DNA of 44,897 nt from Deltaproteobacteria bacterium RIFOXYD12_FULL_57_12 (lineage in GTDB: Bacteria > Desulfobacterota > Desulfobulbia > Desulfobulbales > BM004), in the NCBI GenBank assembly GCA_001799275.1, contig MGTE01000045.1:549-45445 (forward strand). Reading direction: 5' to 3'. The first letter of the stretch is position 1. Every line of letters starts with the position of its first letter. Shown here piece by piece: positions 24,384 to 32,682 of the stretch. The notes under the pieces are model-generated. The model saw only the letters and a list, made by a program, of their open reading frames with translations. It ran no database searches and had not been told where the DNA came from. Position numbers and translations under genes: made by a program.

Positions 24384-24746
24384 TCATTTTTTGGCTTCAA
24401 GGCCCAGCACATTCAACAGGTTGCTGGCAAAGGCGCCATGGATGAAAGAAAAAAGAAAAGCGCCGCCAACCGGCAAAACCGTATACCAGCCACCCATGGT
24501 AAAGGTGTTTGTCACCAGTTGTTCGTTCGAGAAAAGGATGACATAAAGGGAGATTGAGACCAGGCCGAATCCGATGGCCGGCAGATACGGTTTCTTCTTC
24601 CGGAGCGGCGCGGCGCCTCTTGCCGGTTGCGAAGCATTTCCCCGCTGTGCAGTTTCATTGTGTAACATTCCCCTTGCGGTTTCAAATTCGCCAGCTTCGG
24701 CAAAAGCCACCGCCGACATGTTTTTGTCAAAATTCGATACGTTCAT
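24384..24746 (-). CDS. two-helix membrane protein with N-terminal FAE motif
   Basis: A 120-residue protein of unknown function. Residues 6-24 (FDKNMSAVAFAEAGEFETA) share a motif with the next two upstream genes. A basic linker (RKKKPYLP) leads to two hydrophobic helices (about 56-74 and 84-108). The start is the ATG at 24746, after GGGAG; the frame is open further upstream. It lies between a Usp-like gene and the TauE/SafE exporter in the sigma-54 operon, so a role as small partner of the exporter is plausible but unproven. Confidence 0.75.
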   Translation of the reverse strand: MNVSNFDKNMSAVAFAEAGEFETARGMLHNETAQRGNASQPARGAAPLRKKKPYLPAIGFGLVSISLYVILFSNEQLVTNTFTMGGWYTVLPVGGAFLFSFIHGAFASNLLNVLGLEAKK

Positions 24747-24780
24747 GGTTCGCTGTTTCTCCCTCTGTAATTGGTTGATA

Positions 24781-25326
24781 TTATAGTGAGTACGCCTCAA
24801 CTGCGTCTTCGTAGACCACGATCGGACAGTGCAGCCTCTTAAAGATATCGATCGTGACGCGGCTGTCTTTTATTTGCCTGCCGACCTTACTCTTACCCCG
24901 GGTGCCGAGTACAACGAGTAGAATGTCCCGGCGCTTGGCAACGTGGGCGACAAGCTCCTTCTCCAGCGTGTCGTTGGACATTATCGGATTGTAAACAACG
25001 CCCATCCGTTGGAGCGCAATCTGTTGATTCCCGGCTGATCTGCTCGTGGCGCGGGCAGCCTCGGCCGACACAGAACTATCTTCCTCATTCTTTTTCACAA
25101 GATGGAAGATTTCCAGGCCAGCCTCCACGCGCTGGCAGAGCTTGATCGCATACCCGATGATTTTCAGATCAATCTCTTGTTCGTCAATGCCCAGCAGCAC
25201 CCTTTTCCGGGATTTTTCCCCATGCTGCAGGATCTGCCTGGCCATGTCAAATTCGCCTTCTTCAGCGAATGCGGCGGAGGTCATCGCCTCCTCAAATTTC
25301 TTTAATAATTCTGGCAGGTTAATCAT
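24781..25326 (-). CDS. Usp-like protein with N-terminal FAE motif
   Basis: A 181-residue protein. Residues about 11-31 (FEEAMTSAAFAEEGEFDMA) match the motif of the neighbouring gene products. A Usp-like domain then begins at KRVLLGIDEQ (about 41) and ends with IFKRLHCPIVVYEDA. The glycine motif is altered (LGTRGKSKVGRQIKDS, with D where the third glycine is expected), so nucleotide binding may be lost. It probably senses stress or pairs with the tandem Usp encoded at the end of the operon; this is inference. It lies 17 bp after the 63-residue gene. No strong Shine-Dalgarno sequence precedes its ATG. Confidence 0.82.
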   Translation of the reverse strand: MINLPELLKKFEEAMTSAAFAEEGEFDMARQILQHGEKSRKRVLLGIDEQEIDLKIIGYAIKLCQRVEAGLEIFHLVKKNEEDSSVSAEAARATSRSAGNQQIALQRMGVVYNPIMSNDTLEKELVAHVAKRRDILLVVLGTRGKSKVGRQIKDSRVTIDIFKRLHCPIVVYEDAVEAYSL

Positions 25327-25343
25327 TTGATTGCCCGTTTGGC

Positions 25344-25535
25344 CTAGGCGTTGGCCTCGGTGGAGGCCATGCCATGGGACAGTGTGTTTGTGGTATCCTT
25401 CTTGTCCAGCAAGGGTCGACCGGAACAGCCTGCTGTGCTTAGCGGCCCGAACTCCGGAACCGTGCCAGCTGCATTTGCTTCCGCAAAGGTGACGGTGACC
25501 ATCAGCTTGTCGAAAAAGGAAAGATTGGTTTTCAT
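25344..25535 (-). CDS. 63-residue protein with N-terminal FAE motif, first gene of the sigma-54 operon
   Basis: A small protein of unknown function. The start ATG at 25535 follows AGGAG at 8 bp. The N-terminus (FFDKLMVTVTFAEA, residues 7-20) shares the F-[DE]-[KE]-x-M...FAE motif with the products of the next two genes. The rest is polar and low-complexity (SGRPLLDKKDTTNTLSHG), with one cysteine. There are no membrane helices. The leader from the predicted sigma-54 start is about 60 nt. Confidence 0.7.
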   Translation of the reverse strand: MKTNLSFFDKLMVTVTFAEANAAGTVPEFGPLSTAGCSGRPLLDKKDTTNTLSHGMASTEANA

Positions 25536-25607
25536 GGCAATTACTCCTGTTGCTCTTGAGTTATGTGTTCGTTTGCATTCGATTAAGAACATGTTCGCCC
25601 AAGGAGT

Positions 25608-25623
25608 TGCAGGGGGCGTGCCA
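25608..25623 (-). promoter_or_regulatory. sigma-54 promoter of the Usp/TauE operon
   Basis: On the minus strand TGGCAC-GCCCC-CTGCA has the invariant GG at -24 and GC at -12 with exactly ten bases between, close to the consensus TGGCAC-N5-TTGCW. Transcription would start near 25597 and first reach the 63-residue gene. The adjacent divergent genes encode a histidine kinase and a sigma-54 activator, so the context fits. Confidence 0.8.
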
Positions 25624-25711
25624 CAGGTGGAATAATTTAAAATTGCTTTTATTTCAGCCAGATAGCTGCATGGCCACCAACAGCCCCGGTGTTGCTAAAT
25701 GAAACAGTCGA

Positions 25712-25724
25712 GGCCAGTATGGCC
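25712..25724. promoter_or_regulatory. inverted repeat, candidate activator site 1
   Basis: GGCCA-GTA-TGGCC is a perfect 5-3-5 inverted repeat about 115 bp upstream of the predicted operon start, the usual distance for a sigma-54 enhancer. It overlaps a perfect 12-bp palindrome, GTATGGCCATAC (25718-25729). Confidence 0.4.
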
Positions 25725-25779
25725 ATACAAGGCGTGGTGAGTAAGGAAAGACGCTTTCTGTTGCAGAAAAATTATTGAT

Positions 25780-25794
25780 GTTGCAGTATGCAAC
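25780..25794. promoter_or_regulatory. inverted repeat, candidate activator site 2
   Basis: GTTGCA-GTA-TGCAAC is a perfect 6-3-6 inverted repeat with the same GTA spacer as site 1. The half-site GTTGCAG recurs at 25760-25766. It lies just upstream of the -35 of the kinase promoter and about 185 bp from the operon start, so one site could serve both directions. Confidence 0.45.
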
Positions 25795-25797
25795 TCG

Positions 25798-25826
25798 TGG
25801 ACATTTGTGCGGCTTGGGAGTATCCT
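25798..25826 (+). promoter_or_regulatory. promoter of the kinase/activator pair
   Basis: TGGACA (25798-25803), 17 bp, TATCCT (25821-25826), giving a leader of about 75 nt to the kinase ATG at 25908. Confidence 0.45.
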
Positions 25827-25907
25827 CACTGAATCGATTTGAGACTGACGCGCTGCCGATGGTTCTGCCGGCAGGTTGTTTGGGCCTGGACACCCGGGTG
25901 GATTAAG

Positions 25908-27374
25908 ATGAGGTTTTTCAAAAGCGAATTAAGTATCAGGCGGAAAATCACTTTCAGTTTCTATCTGCTGCTCATCGTCATTATGGGTACGGCTCTCGTC
26001 ACCTATGGCATTGTGTGGCGGGTGGAGCAGAAAGTCGAACAGGTCGGGCTGATTGACGATTTTTTCAACCTCACCCTCGAACTACGGCGGTTTGAGAAGA
26101 ATTTTTTTCTCTACGAGCAGAAAAAGGATTATGACGAAAACATCGATTACGGCGAAAAGCTCAAAGAGATGCTGCAGCAGAACAAGGAAACATTCTGTTC
26201 TCTGGCGCCGGTCGAAGAGGTGGAACACGCCCAGGAAATCCTGGATCATTACAGCCAGTACATGCGCAAGCTCGATCCCTTTAACAAAGGAGAGGGGGGG
26301 GAGAAGAATAACTGGCGGGAGTGGCACACCCTGCTGGATTTCATCCGCGCAAATGGCAAGGATCTCACCTCGTTCGCCGAAAAAACAGCCCGGGTGCAAA
26401 AAAAATATATTAATGCCCTGTTGCGCACCACGCGGCAGGTTCTTGTCTTTTCCCTGTGCGCCTTGTTTGTGCTCTCAATCACCATGGCCAGATTCCTGGC
26501 CAGTCGGGTAGTGCTGTCGCTCAAGCAGCTCGAGAATTATACCTGGAGACTTTCGCATGGCCAGTTGCTCGACATTCCCATCGAGGACGCCGAAAAAGAA
26601 ATTCTTTCTATCTATCAGGCATTTAACAGAATGACGCATCAATTGAAGATTCATCAGCAGCAATTGGTCCAGTCGGAAAAGCTGGCGGCCTTCGGCACCC
26701 TGCTGGCCGGGGTTGCCCATGAGTTGAACAATCCGCTTTCCAATATTTCCACCTCGGCGCAGATTCTGGCGGAAGAGATTGAGGGTGATGACATCGAATT
26801 CAGAAAAAATCTGGTCAGTCAGATTGATGAGCAGTCTGACAAGGCCCGCGACATTGTCCGCAGTCTGCTTGAATTTTCGCGAACCAAGGAATTTGAGAAA
26901 AAAGAGCTTGAACTAAATAAACTCATTGGGGAGACGATCAGGCTTATCCGCGGACAGGTGCCCACCAAGGTGAACATTACGGTGGAAGTGCCGGAAGATC
27001 TCACCATTGTTGCGGATAAGCAGCGAATCCAGCAGGTCTTCCTCAATCTCATAAAAAATGCGGTTGATGCTCTGGACGAAAATGGCCGGATCTGGATCTC
27101 CGCCCGCCGATCATTGTCACGGAAGGATGACCCGGAGGAGGTGGAGATCATGGTCGAAGACAATGGGCCGGGTATTGAGCCCGAAAATATCAAGCGAATT
27201 TTCGATCCATTTTTTACAACCAAAGACGTAGGAAAGGGGTCAGGGCTTGGATTGTTCGTGGTGCATGACATCATCGAGGCCCACGGGGGAACCATCCGGG
27301 TTGACAGCAACCTCGGCCAGGGAACAACCTTTACCATCTGGCTCTCCAATGATAAGGAGAAACGTCATGCGTAA
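25908..27374 (+). CDS. NtrB-type sensor histidine kinase
   Basis: A 488-residue membrane sensor. TM1 is at about 17-39. A periplasmic helical domain of about 130 residues is rich in charged residues (LRRFEKNFFLYEQKKDYDE), like the four-helix or HBM class. TM2 is at about 172-195, then a HAMP linker. The HisKA domain has His271 in GVAHELNNPLSN. The ATPase core shows NLIKNAVDAL, DNGPGI, FFTTKDVGKGSGLGL. The ATG at 25908 is chosen because the earlier open frame lacks a ribosome-binding site. The gene overlaps the response-regulator gene by 8 bp, so the pair is coupled, and it is divergent from the sigma-54 operon it probably controls. Confidence 0.93.
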   Translation: MRFFKSELSIRRKITFSFYLLLIVIMGTALVTYGIVWRVEQKVEQVGLIDDFFNLTLELRRFEKNFFLYEQKKDYDENIDYGEKLKEMLQQNKETFCSLAPVEEVEHAQEILDHYSQYMRKLDPFNKGEGGEKNNWREWHTLLDFIRANGKDLTSFAEKTARVQKKYINALLRTTRQVLVFSLCALFVLSITMARFLASRVVLSLKQLENYTWRLSHGQLLDIPIEDAEKEILSIYQAFNRMTHQLKIHQQQLVQSEKLAAFGTLLAGVAHELNNPLSNISTSAQILAEEIEGDDIEFRKNLVSQIDEQSDKARDIVRSLLEFSRTKEFEKKELELNKLIGETIRLIRGQVPTKVNITVEVPEDLTIVADKQRIQQVFLNLIKNAVDALDENGRIWISARRSLSRKDDPEEVEIMVEDNGPGIEPENIKRIFDPFFTTKDVGKGSGLGLFVVHDIIEAHGGTIRVDSNLGQGTTFTIWLSNDKEKRHA

Positions 27375-28728
27375 TATTCCGAAGATTCTGGTGGTGGATG
27401 ACGAAGCCATCGCCCTGAAAAACCTTTCTCATGTGTTAACAAAGGAAGGATATGAAGTCATTGCCGTACAGAGCGGCCCCGAGGCCTTGGAGCTGCTGGA
27501 ACAGCAGGAATTCGCCCTGGTGATCACCGATCTGAAGATGGAAAAGGTGGATGGCCTGCGCATCCTGGAGAGATCCAAGGAGCTCTACGCCGACACCGAA
27601 GTCATCATGATCACCGGCTATGCCACCGTGGATACCGCCATCCTCGCCATGAAATCCGGGGCCTACCATTATATTGCCAAGCCGTACAAGCTTGACGAGG
27701 TGCGCAAGGTCGTCAAGGAGGCGCTGGAAAAGCACAGCCTCAAAAAGGAAAACATTCAACTCAAGGAGCATCTGCAGGTCGTACGGGGCAGCAATGAAAT
27801 TATCACCGTCAACCTGAAGATGAAGAAATTACTGGAAATGGCGCGCCAGGTGGCCACAACTGACAGCAACGTGATGATCAGCGGCGAGTCCGGCACCGGC
27901 AAAGAACTTCTCGCCCGTTATCTGCACACCTGCAGCCGCCGCAAGAACGGGCCCCTGCTGTCAATGAACTGCGGAGTATTTAACGAGGAGTTGCTGGCCA
28001 ATGAACTCTTCGGCCATGAAAAGGGGGCCTACACCGGCGCCACCGAGATGAAAAAAGGCCTGGTCGAGATGGCGAACGGGGGCACGCTGTTTTTGGATGA
28101 GATCACCGAGATGTCACCTGCCATGCAGGTAAAATTTCTGCGGGTAATTCAGGAGAAAGAGGTAACGCTGGTTGGCGGCACCCAGCCGGTCAAGGTCGAT
28201 GTGCGCTTTATTGCCGCCACCAATCGCAACCTGCAGGATGAGGTGAAAGAAGGCCATTTCCGACAGGATTTATTCTTCCGGATCAACGTGGTTGCTTTAA
28301 CCATCCTGCCGCTGGCGGACCGCAAGGATGATCTTCCCCTGCTCATCCAGCATTTTATAAAGAAATTCGCCGCGGTCATGCAAAAAAACATCAAGGATGT
28401 GAGCCCGGCGTTTGCCAATATCCTGATGCGTTATGATTTCCCCGGCAACGTGCGGGAATTGGAAAATATTATTGAACGCGGCGTGGCACTCGCCACTGGC
28501 GAAACCCTGGAGGTCGATCAACTGCCGGAGGATCTGCGCGGCATGCTGTTGCAGACCTTCAGAAAACGTGACGGCCAATTTCCGTCCCTGGCCGACCAGG
28601 AGAAATCTTATATCGAATGGGTGCTTTCGGAAACCGGAGACAACAAGACACTTGCCGCCCAGATTCTGGGCATTGATCGAGTCTCCCTCTGGAGAAAACT
28701 GAAGAAGTACGACCTGGATGAAACCTGA
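27367..28728 (+). CDS. NtrC-family sigma-54-dependent response regulator
   Basis: A 453-residue three-domain activator. The receiver (about 1-120) has Asp55 in VITDLKM. The AAA+ domain shows Walker A GESGTGKE (from 173), the sigma-54 contact loop GAYTGA (220-225, Tyr in place of the more common Phe), Walker B GGTLFLDEI and the FRQDLFFRINV sensor region. The C-terminal Fis-type helix-turn-helix is AAQILGIDRVSLWRKLKK. AAGGAG precedes the ATG. With its kinase it forms a pair facing a sigma-54 promoter 1.7 kb upstream, the most likely target. Confidence 0.95.
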   Translation: MRNIPKILVVDDEAIALKNLSHVLTKEGYEVIAVQSGPEALELLEQQEFALVITDLKMEKVDGLRILERSKELYADTEVIMITGYATVDTAILAMKSGAYHYIAKPYKLDEVRKVVKEALEKHSLKKENIQLKEHLQVVRGSNEIITVNLKMKKLLEMARQVATTDSNVMISGESGTGKELLARYLHTCSRRKNGPLLSMNCGVFNEELLANELFGHEKGAYTGATEMKKGLVEMANGGTLFLDEITEMSPAMQVKFLRVIQEKEVTLVGGTQPVKVDVRFIAATNRNLQDEVKEGHFRQDLFFRINVVALTILPLADRKDDLPLLIQHFIKKFAAVMQKNIKDVSPAFANILMRYDFPGNVRELENIIERGVALATGETLEVDQLPEDLRGMLLQTFRKRDGQFPSLADQEKSYIEWVLSETGDNKTLAAQILGIDRVSLWRKLKKYDLDET

Positions 28729-28754
28729 ATCCCGCAACCGGTGAGTGGATTGAC

Positions 28755-29453
28755 CTATGGGACGATCAATTCCTTGAAATAGACAATGGAGGGGAAATCC
28801 CTGGAATACCTGATCGGTCCCGTGCTGCTGGGCCGGGCCACGTAAATGAGCACGCCCATGCCGTACTGACGGGCGGAAAGCAGGACCTTTTCCGTATCAT
28901 CGGCAAGCAGGGTTCTTTTGGGTTCAAAGTCGAGTAGTTTCTCGAGCCGCTGCCAGAATACCGGGTCCTCCTTGGCCATTCCCACCTCCTCGGCGCAGAC
29001 GATCCGATCAAAGTGCTCGCCAATGGCGGTCTTGCGCATCTTGATTTCCAGGGTCTTGGAATGGGCATTGGTGACCAGATGGATCTTTTTGCCGATTGCC
29101 CGGCAGAATTTCAGAAAATCAATCACATATGGATGGACATCAATGAGATGCTCTATCTTTATTTTAAGGGCCGGAATGTCGAGGCCCAACTCTTGGGACC
29201 AGTAATCCAAGTCGGTCCACGCCAGGGTCCCTTCAGTCTTCTTGTAGGTGGCGAGCAACTCCCGGCGGGCCAACTCAACGGTTACGTCGTTCTTGGCCGC
29301 ATAGACCTCCGGCACAAAATGCTCCCAGAAATAATCGTCAAAATGCCGGTCCAGCAGGGTGCCGTCCATATCGAGCAGGACCGTGTCCACCGTGCGCCAG
29401 TCCACCTCCCAGAAGAGCGGCGCCCTGTTTTCAATGGATATCTCTTGCAACAA
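28755..29453 (-). CDS. yrfG: HAD-superfamily nucleotidase, YrfG-like
   Basis: A 232-residue HAD phosphatase. Motif I DMDGT gives nucleophile Asp28 and acid Asp30. Motif II is LVTNAH, the motif III lysine is in GMAKEDP, and motif IV is LLADDTE. The block from VDTVLLDMDGTLLD to YFWEHFVPE closely resembles E. coli YrfG (GMP/IMP nucleotidase), so dephosphorylation of purine monophosphates is likely. The TTG at 29453 follows AAAGGAGAAG and is accepted as start. It is convergent with the NtrC-type regulator gene (26 bp gap) and divergent from thpR. Confidence 0.83.
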   Translation of the reverse strand: MLQEISIENRAPLFWEVDWRTVDTVLLDMDGTLLDRHFDDYFWEHFVPEVYAAKNDVTVELARRELLATYKKTEGTLAWTDLDYWSQELGLDIPALKIKIEHLIDVHPYVIDFLKFCRAIGKKIHLVTNAHSKTLEIKMRKTAIGEHFDRIVCAEEVGMAKEDPVFWQRLEKLLDFEPKRTLLADDTEKVLLSARQYGMGVLIYVARPSSTGPIRYSRDFPSIVYFKELIVP

Positions 29454-29578
29454 ACTCTTCTCCTTTGCGACCAGCCCTGCTGTTCCGGTCCTTAAGCTGG
29501 AAAAATCTATGGCTGAAAACCGGAAAAAACACGTATATTCCCTTAAAGACTTACCCCAACAAACAAGGCTGACAAAAA

Positions 29579-30115
29579 ATGTACCGACTGTTCGTGGCCA
29601 TAGATCTGCCGGACGATGTCCGGGCAGGGCTGGCTGATCTCTGTTTCGGCATCCCCGGAGCGAAGTGGGTGCCGCCGGAGCAGATTCATCTTACCCTGCG
29701 CTTTATCGGTGAGGTGGACGGCGCCATATTTCAGGATATTTCCGAGACCCTTGCCGATCTCCGCACACCGGGCTTTTCCCTCCGCCTGAAAGGGGTGGGG
29801 CATTTCCCGCCCCGCAAGCCGCCGCGGGTTCTCTGGGTGGGCGTCGAGCCGCAACCGGTTTTAATCCAGCTCAGAAACAAGGTAGAAACCGCCCTGATCC
29901 GGCTTGGCCTGCTGCCGGAAGGCAGAAAATTTGCGCCGCACATCACCCTGGCCCGGCTGCACAACACACCGCTCAACAAAATCGGCAACTTCCTGGCCGG
30001 CAACAGCTTGTTTGAATGCCCGCCTTTTCCGGTGGCCACATTCCAGCTTTACTCCAGCGTCCTCACCCCAAAGGGGGCGATCCACACCATCGAGACCGTC
30101 TATCCCCTTGGCTGA
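29579..30115 (+). CDS. thpR: RNA 2',3'-cyclic phosphodiesterase
   Basis: A 178-residue 2H phosphoesterase (LigT/ThpR family). The two catalytic motifs are HLTLRFIGE (His37) and HITLARL (His121), at the usual spacing. The enzyme opens 2',3'-cyclic phosphate ends of RNA; in E. coli it also joins tRNA half-molecules in vitro. The N-terminus MYRLFVAIDLP is the family start, so the ATG is secure. The next gene is convergent, 27 bp away. Confidence 0.93.
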   Translation: MYRLFVAIDLPDDVRAGLADLCFGIPGAKWVPPEQIHLTLRFIGEVDGAIFQDISETLADLRTPGFSLRLKGVGHFPPRKPPRVLWVGVEPQPVLIQLRNKVETALIRLGLLPEGRKFAPHITLARLHNTPLNKIGNFLAGNSLFECPPFPVATFQLYSSVLTPKGAIHTIETVYPLG

Positions 30116-30142
30116 ATCGGTCCCTGCGCTGCTTGATTCGCG

Positions 30143-31330
30143 TTATTTCGATTCCATGAGGACGACGGCGTAGGCCGCGATGCCCTCCTCGCGGCCGGCA
30201 AAGCCCAGCTTCTCGGTCGTTGTTGCCTTGCAGTTGATGACGGTCGGCGACACCCGGCAGGCGGTCGCGAGATTGGCGGTAATCTGCGGCAGAAAGTCGG
30301 CCAATCTGGGCCGCTGCGCCACCACGGTGATGTCGGCGTTGACCAGCATATATCCCCGCTGCGCGGCCAGCTCAACCACCTGCTCCAGGAGCCGCAGGCT
30401 GCAGATTCCCTTATAGGCATCATCCGAATCCGGAAAATGACGGCCGATATCACCGCCGCCCACCGCCCCCAGAATAGCATCGCACAGGGCATGAGTGAGG
30501 ACATCGGCATCGGAATGACCCGCAAGCCCCAGATGGTGCGGGATCGTTACCCCGCCCAGCACCAGGGGCCGTTCCGGCACCAGGGCATGGACATCATAGC
30601 CGTGACCGACCCGCAGGCCGGCCAACGGCTGACAGTGCATTGTTTCGTGCATAAGCAGGGCCTCGGCAAGCTCCAGATCTTCGGGTCTGGTAATTTTGAT
30701 GTTTCGCTCGGAGCCCGGGACGACGGAGACAGGCGCGTTGATATGTTCCAAAAGCGCTGCCTCGTCCGTACCGACAAAGCCGTCCTGTGCTGCCGCGGCA
30801 AAGGCCTTTTGCAAAAGATCCGTCCGCATGGCCTGGGGGGTCTGCGCCTGCCAGAGTTGCTGCCGGTCAACCGTGTTGAGGATCAGTCCATCCTCGGCGA
30901 CCGCCTTCAGGGTATCTTTGACCGGGATGGCGGCCATGGCGGCGCCGATCTTGGCCGCTTCCCGCAGGCAGGCCCTGATCAAGGCAACCGGCACCAAGGG
31001 CCGAGCCCCGTCATGCACCAGAACAATTTCAGTGGTCGCCGGCAGAGAATCAAGGCCTGCCTTGACCGAATCCTGGCGCAGCCGACCGCCGGCCACCACC
31101 CCGAGGATCCGGGTCAACCGGTAACGGGAGACCAGTTCCTCAACCTGCGCCCGGTGCCCGGCCGGCACCACCACCACAATTCCGCCAAGTTCCTCGACCA
31201 GTTCCAGGCGGCGGAGAGTATGAATGAGGATTGGCAGTCCGGCCAGTTCATGGAACTGCTTGGGAACGGCAAGTCCCATCCGGGAACCCGTGCCGGCGGC
31301 CGGTACAATCGCGACCGCTAGGGAAGACAT
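30143..31330 (-). CDS. ispDF: bifunctional IspDF (MEP pathway)
   Basis: A 395-residue fusion of two enzymes of non-mevalonate isoprenoid synthesis. Residues 1 to about 228 are IspD (MEP cytidylyltransferase), with PAAGTGSRMG and PKQF for CTP binding, VLVHDGARPLV, and the TDEAALLE segment. From about 236 on is IspF (MEcPP synthase), with GHGYDVHAL (zinc Asp and His), GHSDADVLTHALCDA, FPDSD and the C-terminal KATTTEKLGF. IspE is not part of the fusion. Such IspDF fusions are known in several proteobacteria. The gene lies downstream of rnpB, facing thpR. Confidence 0.96.
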   Translation of the reverse strand: MSSLAVAIVPAAGTGSRMGLAVPKQFHELAGLPILIHTLRRLELVEELGGIVVVVPAGHRAQVEELVSRYRLTRILGVVAGGRLRQDSVKAGLDSLPATTEIVLVHDGARPLVPVALIRACLREAAKIGAAMAAIPVKDTLKAVAEDGLILNTVDRQQLWQAQTPQAMRTDLLQKAFAAAAQDGFVGTDEAALLEHINAPVSVVPGSERNIKITRPEDLELAEALLMHETMHCQPLAGLRVGHGYDVHALVPERPLVLGGVTIPHHLGLAGHSDADVLTHALCDAILGAVGGGDIGRHFPDSDDAYKGICSLRLLEQVVELAAQRGYMLVNADITVVAQRPRLADFLPQITANLATACRVSPTVINCKATTTEKLGFAGREEGIAAYAVVLMESK

Positions 31331-31462
31331 GAAACCGCAAAATGAGGAGAGGGGGCCGCGATTGTTTTGCGGAATTGCACATCCTTCAAGCGCGTCATTG
31401 CAGCCATACCGACGTTTTCTCCTGCCTTGGCGGGATTCCAGGTCTGGCCGCCAGAAAAAAAA

Positions 31463-31818
31463 TTTGGAGCGGGTTATAAGCCGAATTCTGTACCCTGGAA
31501 AACCAGGGCCATGATCATTTATCTAGGATGCCGGTCGCCCGGCACCTCACGCGACCTACCCGAAAACATCGGACGGGCAGCCCTCAGACGTTTTCCTATT
31601 TGGTCTTGCTCCGGGTGGGGTTTGCCCTGCCTTTCATGTCGCCATGAAAGCGGTGAGCTCTTACCTCGCCTTTTCACCCTTACCGACATGCGGCGGTATG
31701 TTTTCTGTGGCACTTTCCCGGAATCGCTCCCGGTTCGCGTTACGAACCACCCTGCCCTGCGGAGTTCGGACTTTCCTCTGACCGTAAAAACGGCCAGCGA
31801 TCATGCACCCGCTCCAAA
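31463..31818 (-). ncRNA. rnpB: RNase P RNA, class A
   Basis: The catalytic RNA that trims the 5' leader of tRNA precursors. On the minus strand the conserved GAGGAAAGTCCG (31767-31778) follows the 5' end, with GCAGGGCAGGGTGGT next. The 3' end has ACAGAATTCGGCTTAT (31472-31492 region). Helix P1 pairs TTTGGAGCGGGT near 31818 with ACCCGCTCCAAA near 31463. A run of eight T follows the 3' end (31452-31461 on the reverse strand) as terminator. The ends are placed from P1 pairing and are good to a few bases. Short frames across this stretch are not genes. Confidence 0.95.
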
Positions 31819-31923
31819 ACTGCTCCTGTTGTTTCGCTCTTGCTGCACAACAGAAATCTCTTCTACCCCGGCCCAGCATACCGGTTGCCATCTACTCAAG
31901 GACGACTGCTTACCTGCCGCTGC

Positions 31924-32643
31924 TCACCCTTCCTTTTTTTCCGGCAGATGAAACAGAATGCGCTGGCAGGTCGGACAGAACAACATCTTATCACCTTTCA
32001 GCAGATCATTGTACTGCTGCGGCGGGATGCTCATGAAACAACCCTGGCACACCCCACCCGTGACGCCGACTACCGCCCTGCCATTCCGCCGCAGCCGCAG
32101 CATATCGTATTTTTTGATCAGACTCGCGTTGAAACCCTGGGCCATCGCCGTTCTTTTCTTCTCGATGACAGCCTTCGCGGCGGCTAGCGAGGCCTTTCGA
32201 CTCTCCGCTTCCTTTGTTTCATCGCTGATCAATGAGGTTTCGTCAACGCTGAGGTTGGCCTGCTCGCTCCCGATTTTCTCGAGGGATTCGATCTGCTCCA
32301 TGAGTCGCACCATCTCTTCTTCGCGGCTCTTGTTGGCTTTCTTGCCGTCTTCAATTTCTTTCAAGATGCTCTGGTATTCGCGATTGGTCTGCACCTGCAT
32401 CATTTTGGTTTGCCGGTCCTTGAGCCGGTTCAGTTCATCGGCAAGCTCCGCTTCCAACTCCCGCCGCCTGGCCTCGATTGTCTTTATCCGCCCCTGAAGC
32501 TCGACAATGGATTCCTGGCGTTCATTGTAGGCCTGAAGTCGTTTATCAATCTTGGCCTGCGCCGCTGACATTTCAATATCCAGCTTGGCGATTTCAAGAT
32601 CGATGACCTGCAACTCTGTTAGTTGTCTGATTTCCTCATTCAA
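31924..32643 (-). CDS. coiled-coil protein with C4 zinc ribbon (zf-RING_7 family)
   Basis: A 239-residue cytosolic protein. Residues 1 to about 180 are a long charged coiled coil (heptads rich in E, K, R and L). The C-terminal zinc ribbon has CQGC (about 200-203) and CPTC (about 224-227). The combination matches the conserved bacterial CT398/zf-RING_7 family. Function is not established; links to sigma-54 and to nucleic-acid binding have been proposed for relatives. It is often found beside a nif3-like gene, as here (115 bp away), and just upstream of rnpB. Confidence 0.88.
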   Translation of the reverse strand: MNEEIRQLTELQVIDLEIAKLDIEMSAAQAKIDKRLQAYNERQESIVELQGRIKTIEARRRELEAELADELNRLKDRQTKMMQVQTNREYQSILKEIEDGKKANKSREEEMVRLMEQIESLEKIGSEQANLSVDETSLISDETKEAESRKASLAAAKAVIEKKRTAMAQGFNASLIKKYDMLRLRRNGRAVVGVTGGVCQGCFMSIPPQQYNDLLKGDKMLFCPTCQRILFHLPEKKEG

Positions 32644-32682
32644 TTGGTGGTCTCCTTCAAGAAGTTATCTCTACAGATGATC

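Noticed and set aside
29509-29637. Frame starting MAENRKKHVYSLKD
   Set aside because: It overlaps the thpR start, has no ribosome-binding site and ends in shadow sequence of thpR.
30437-31321. 294-residue plus-strand frame
   Set aside because: Antisense of ispDF.
31367-31951. 194-residue plus-strand frame
   Set aside because: Covers the reverse of the RNase P RNA; the nucleotide signature of rnpB explains the sequence.
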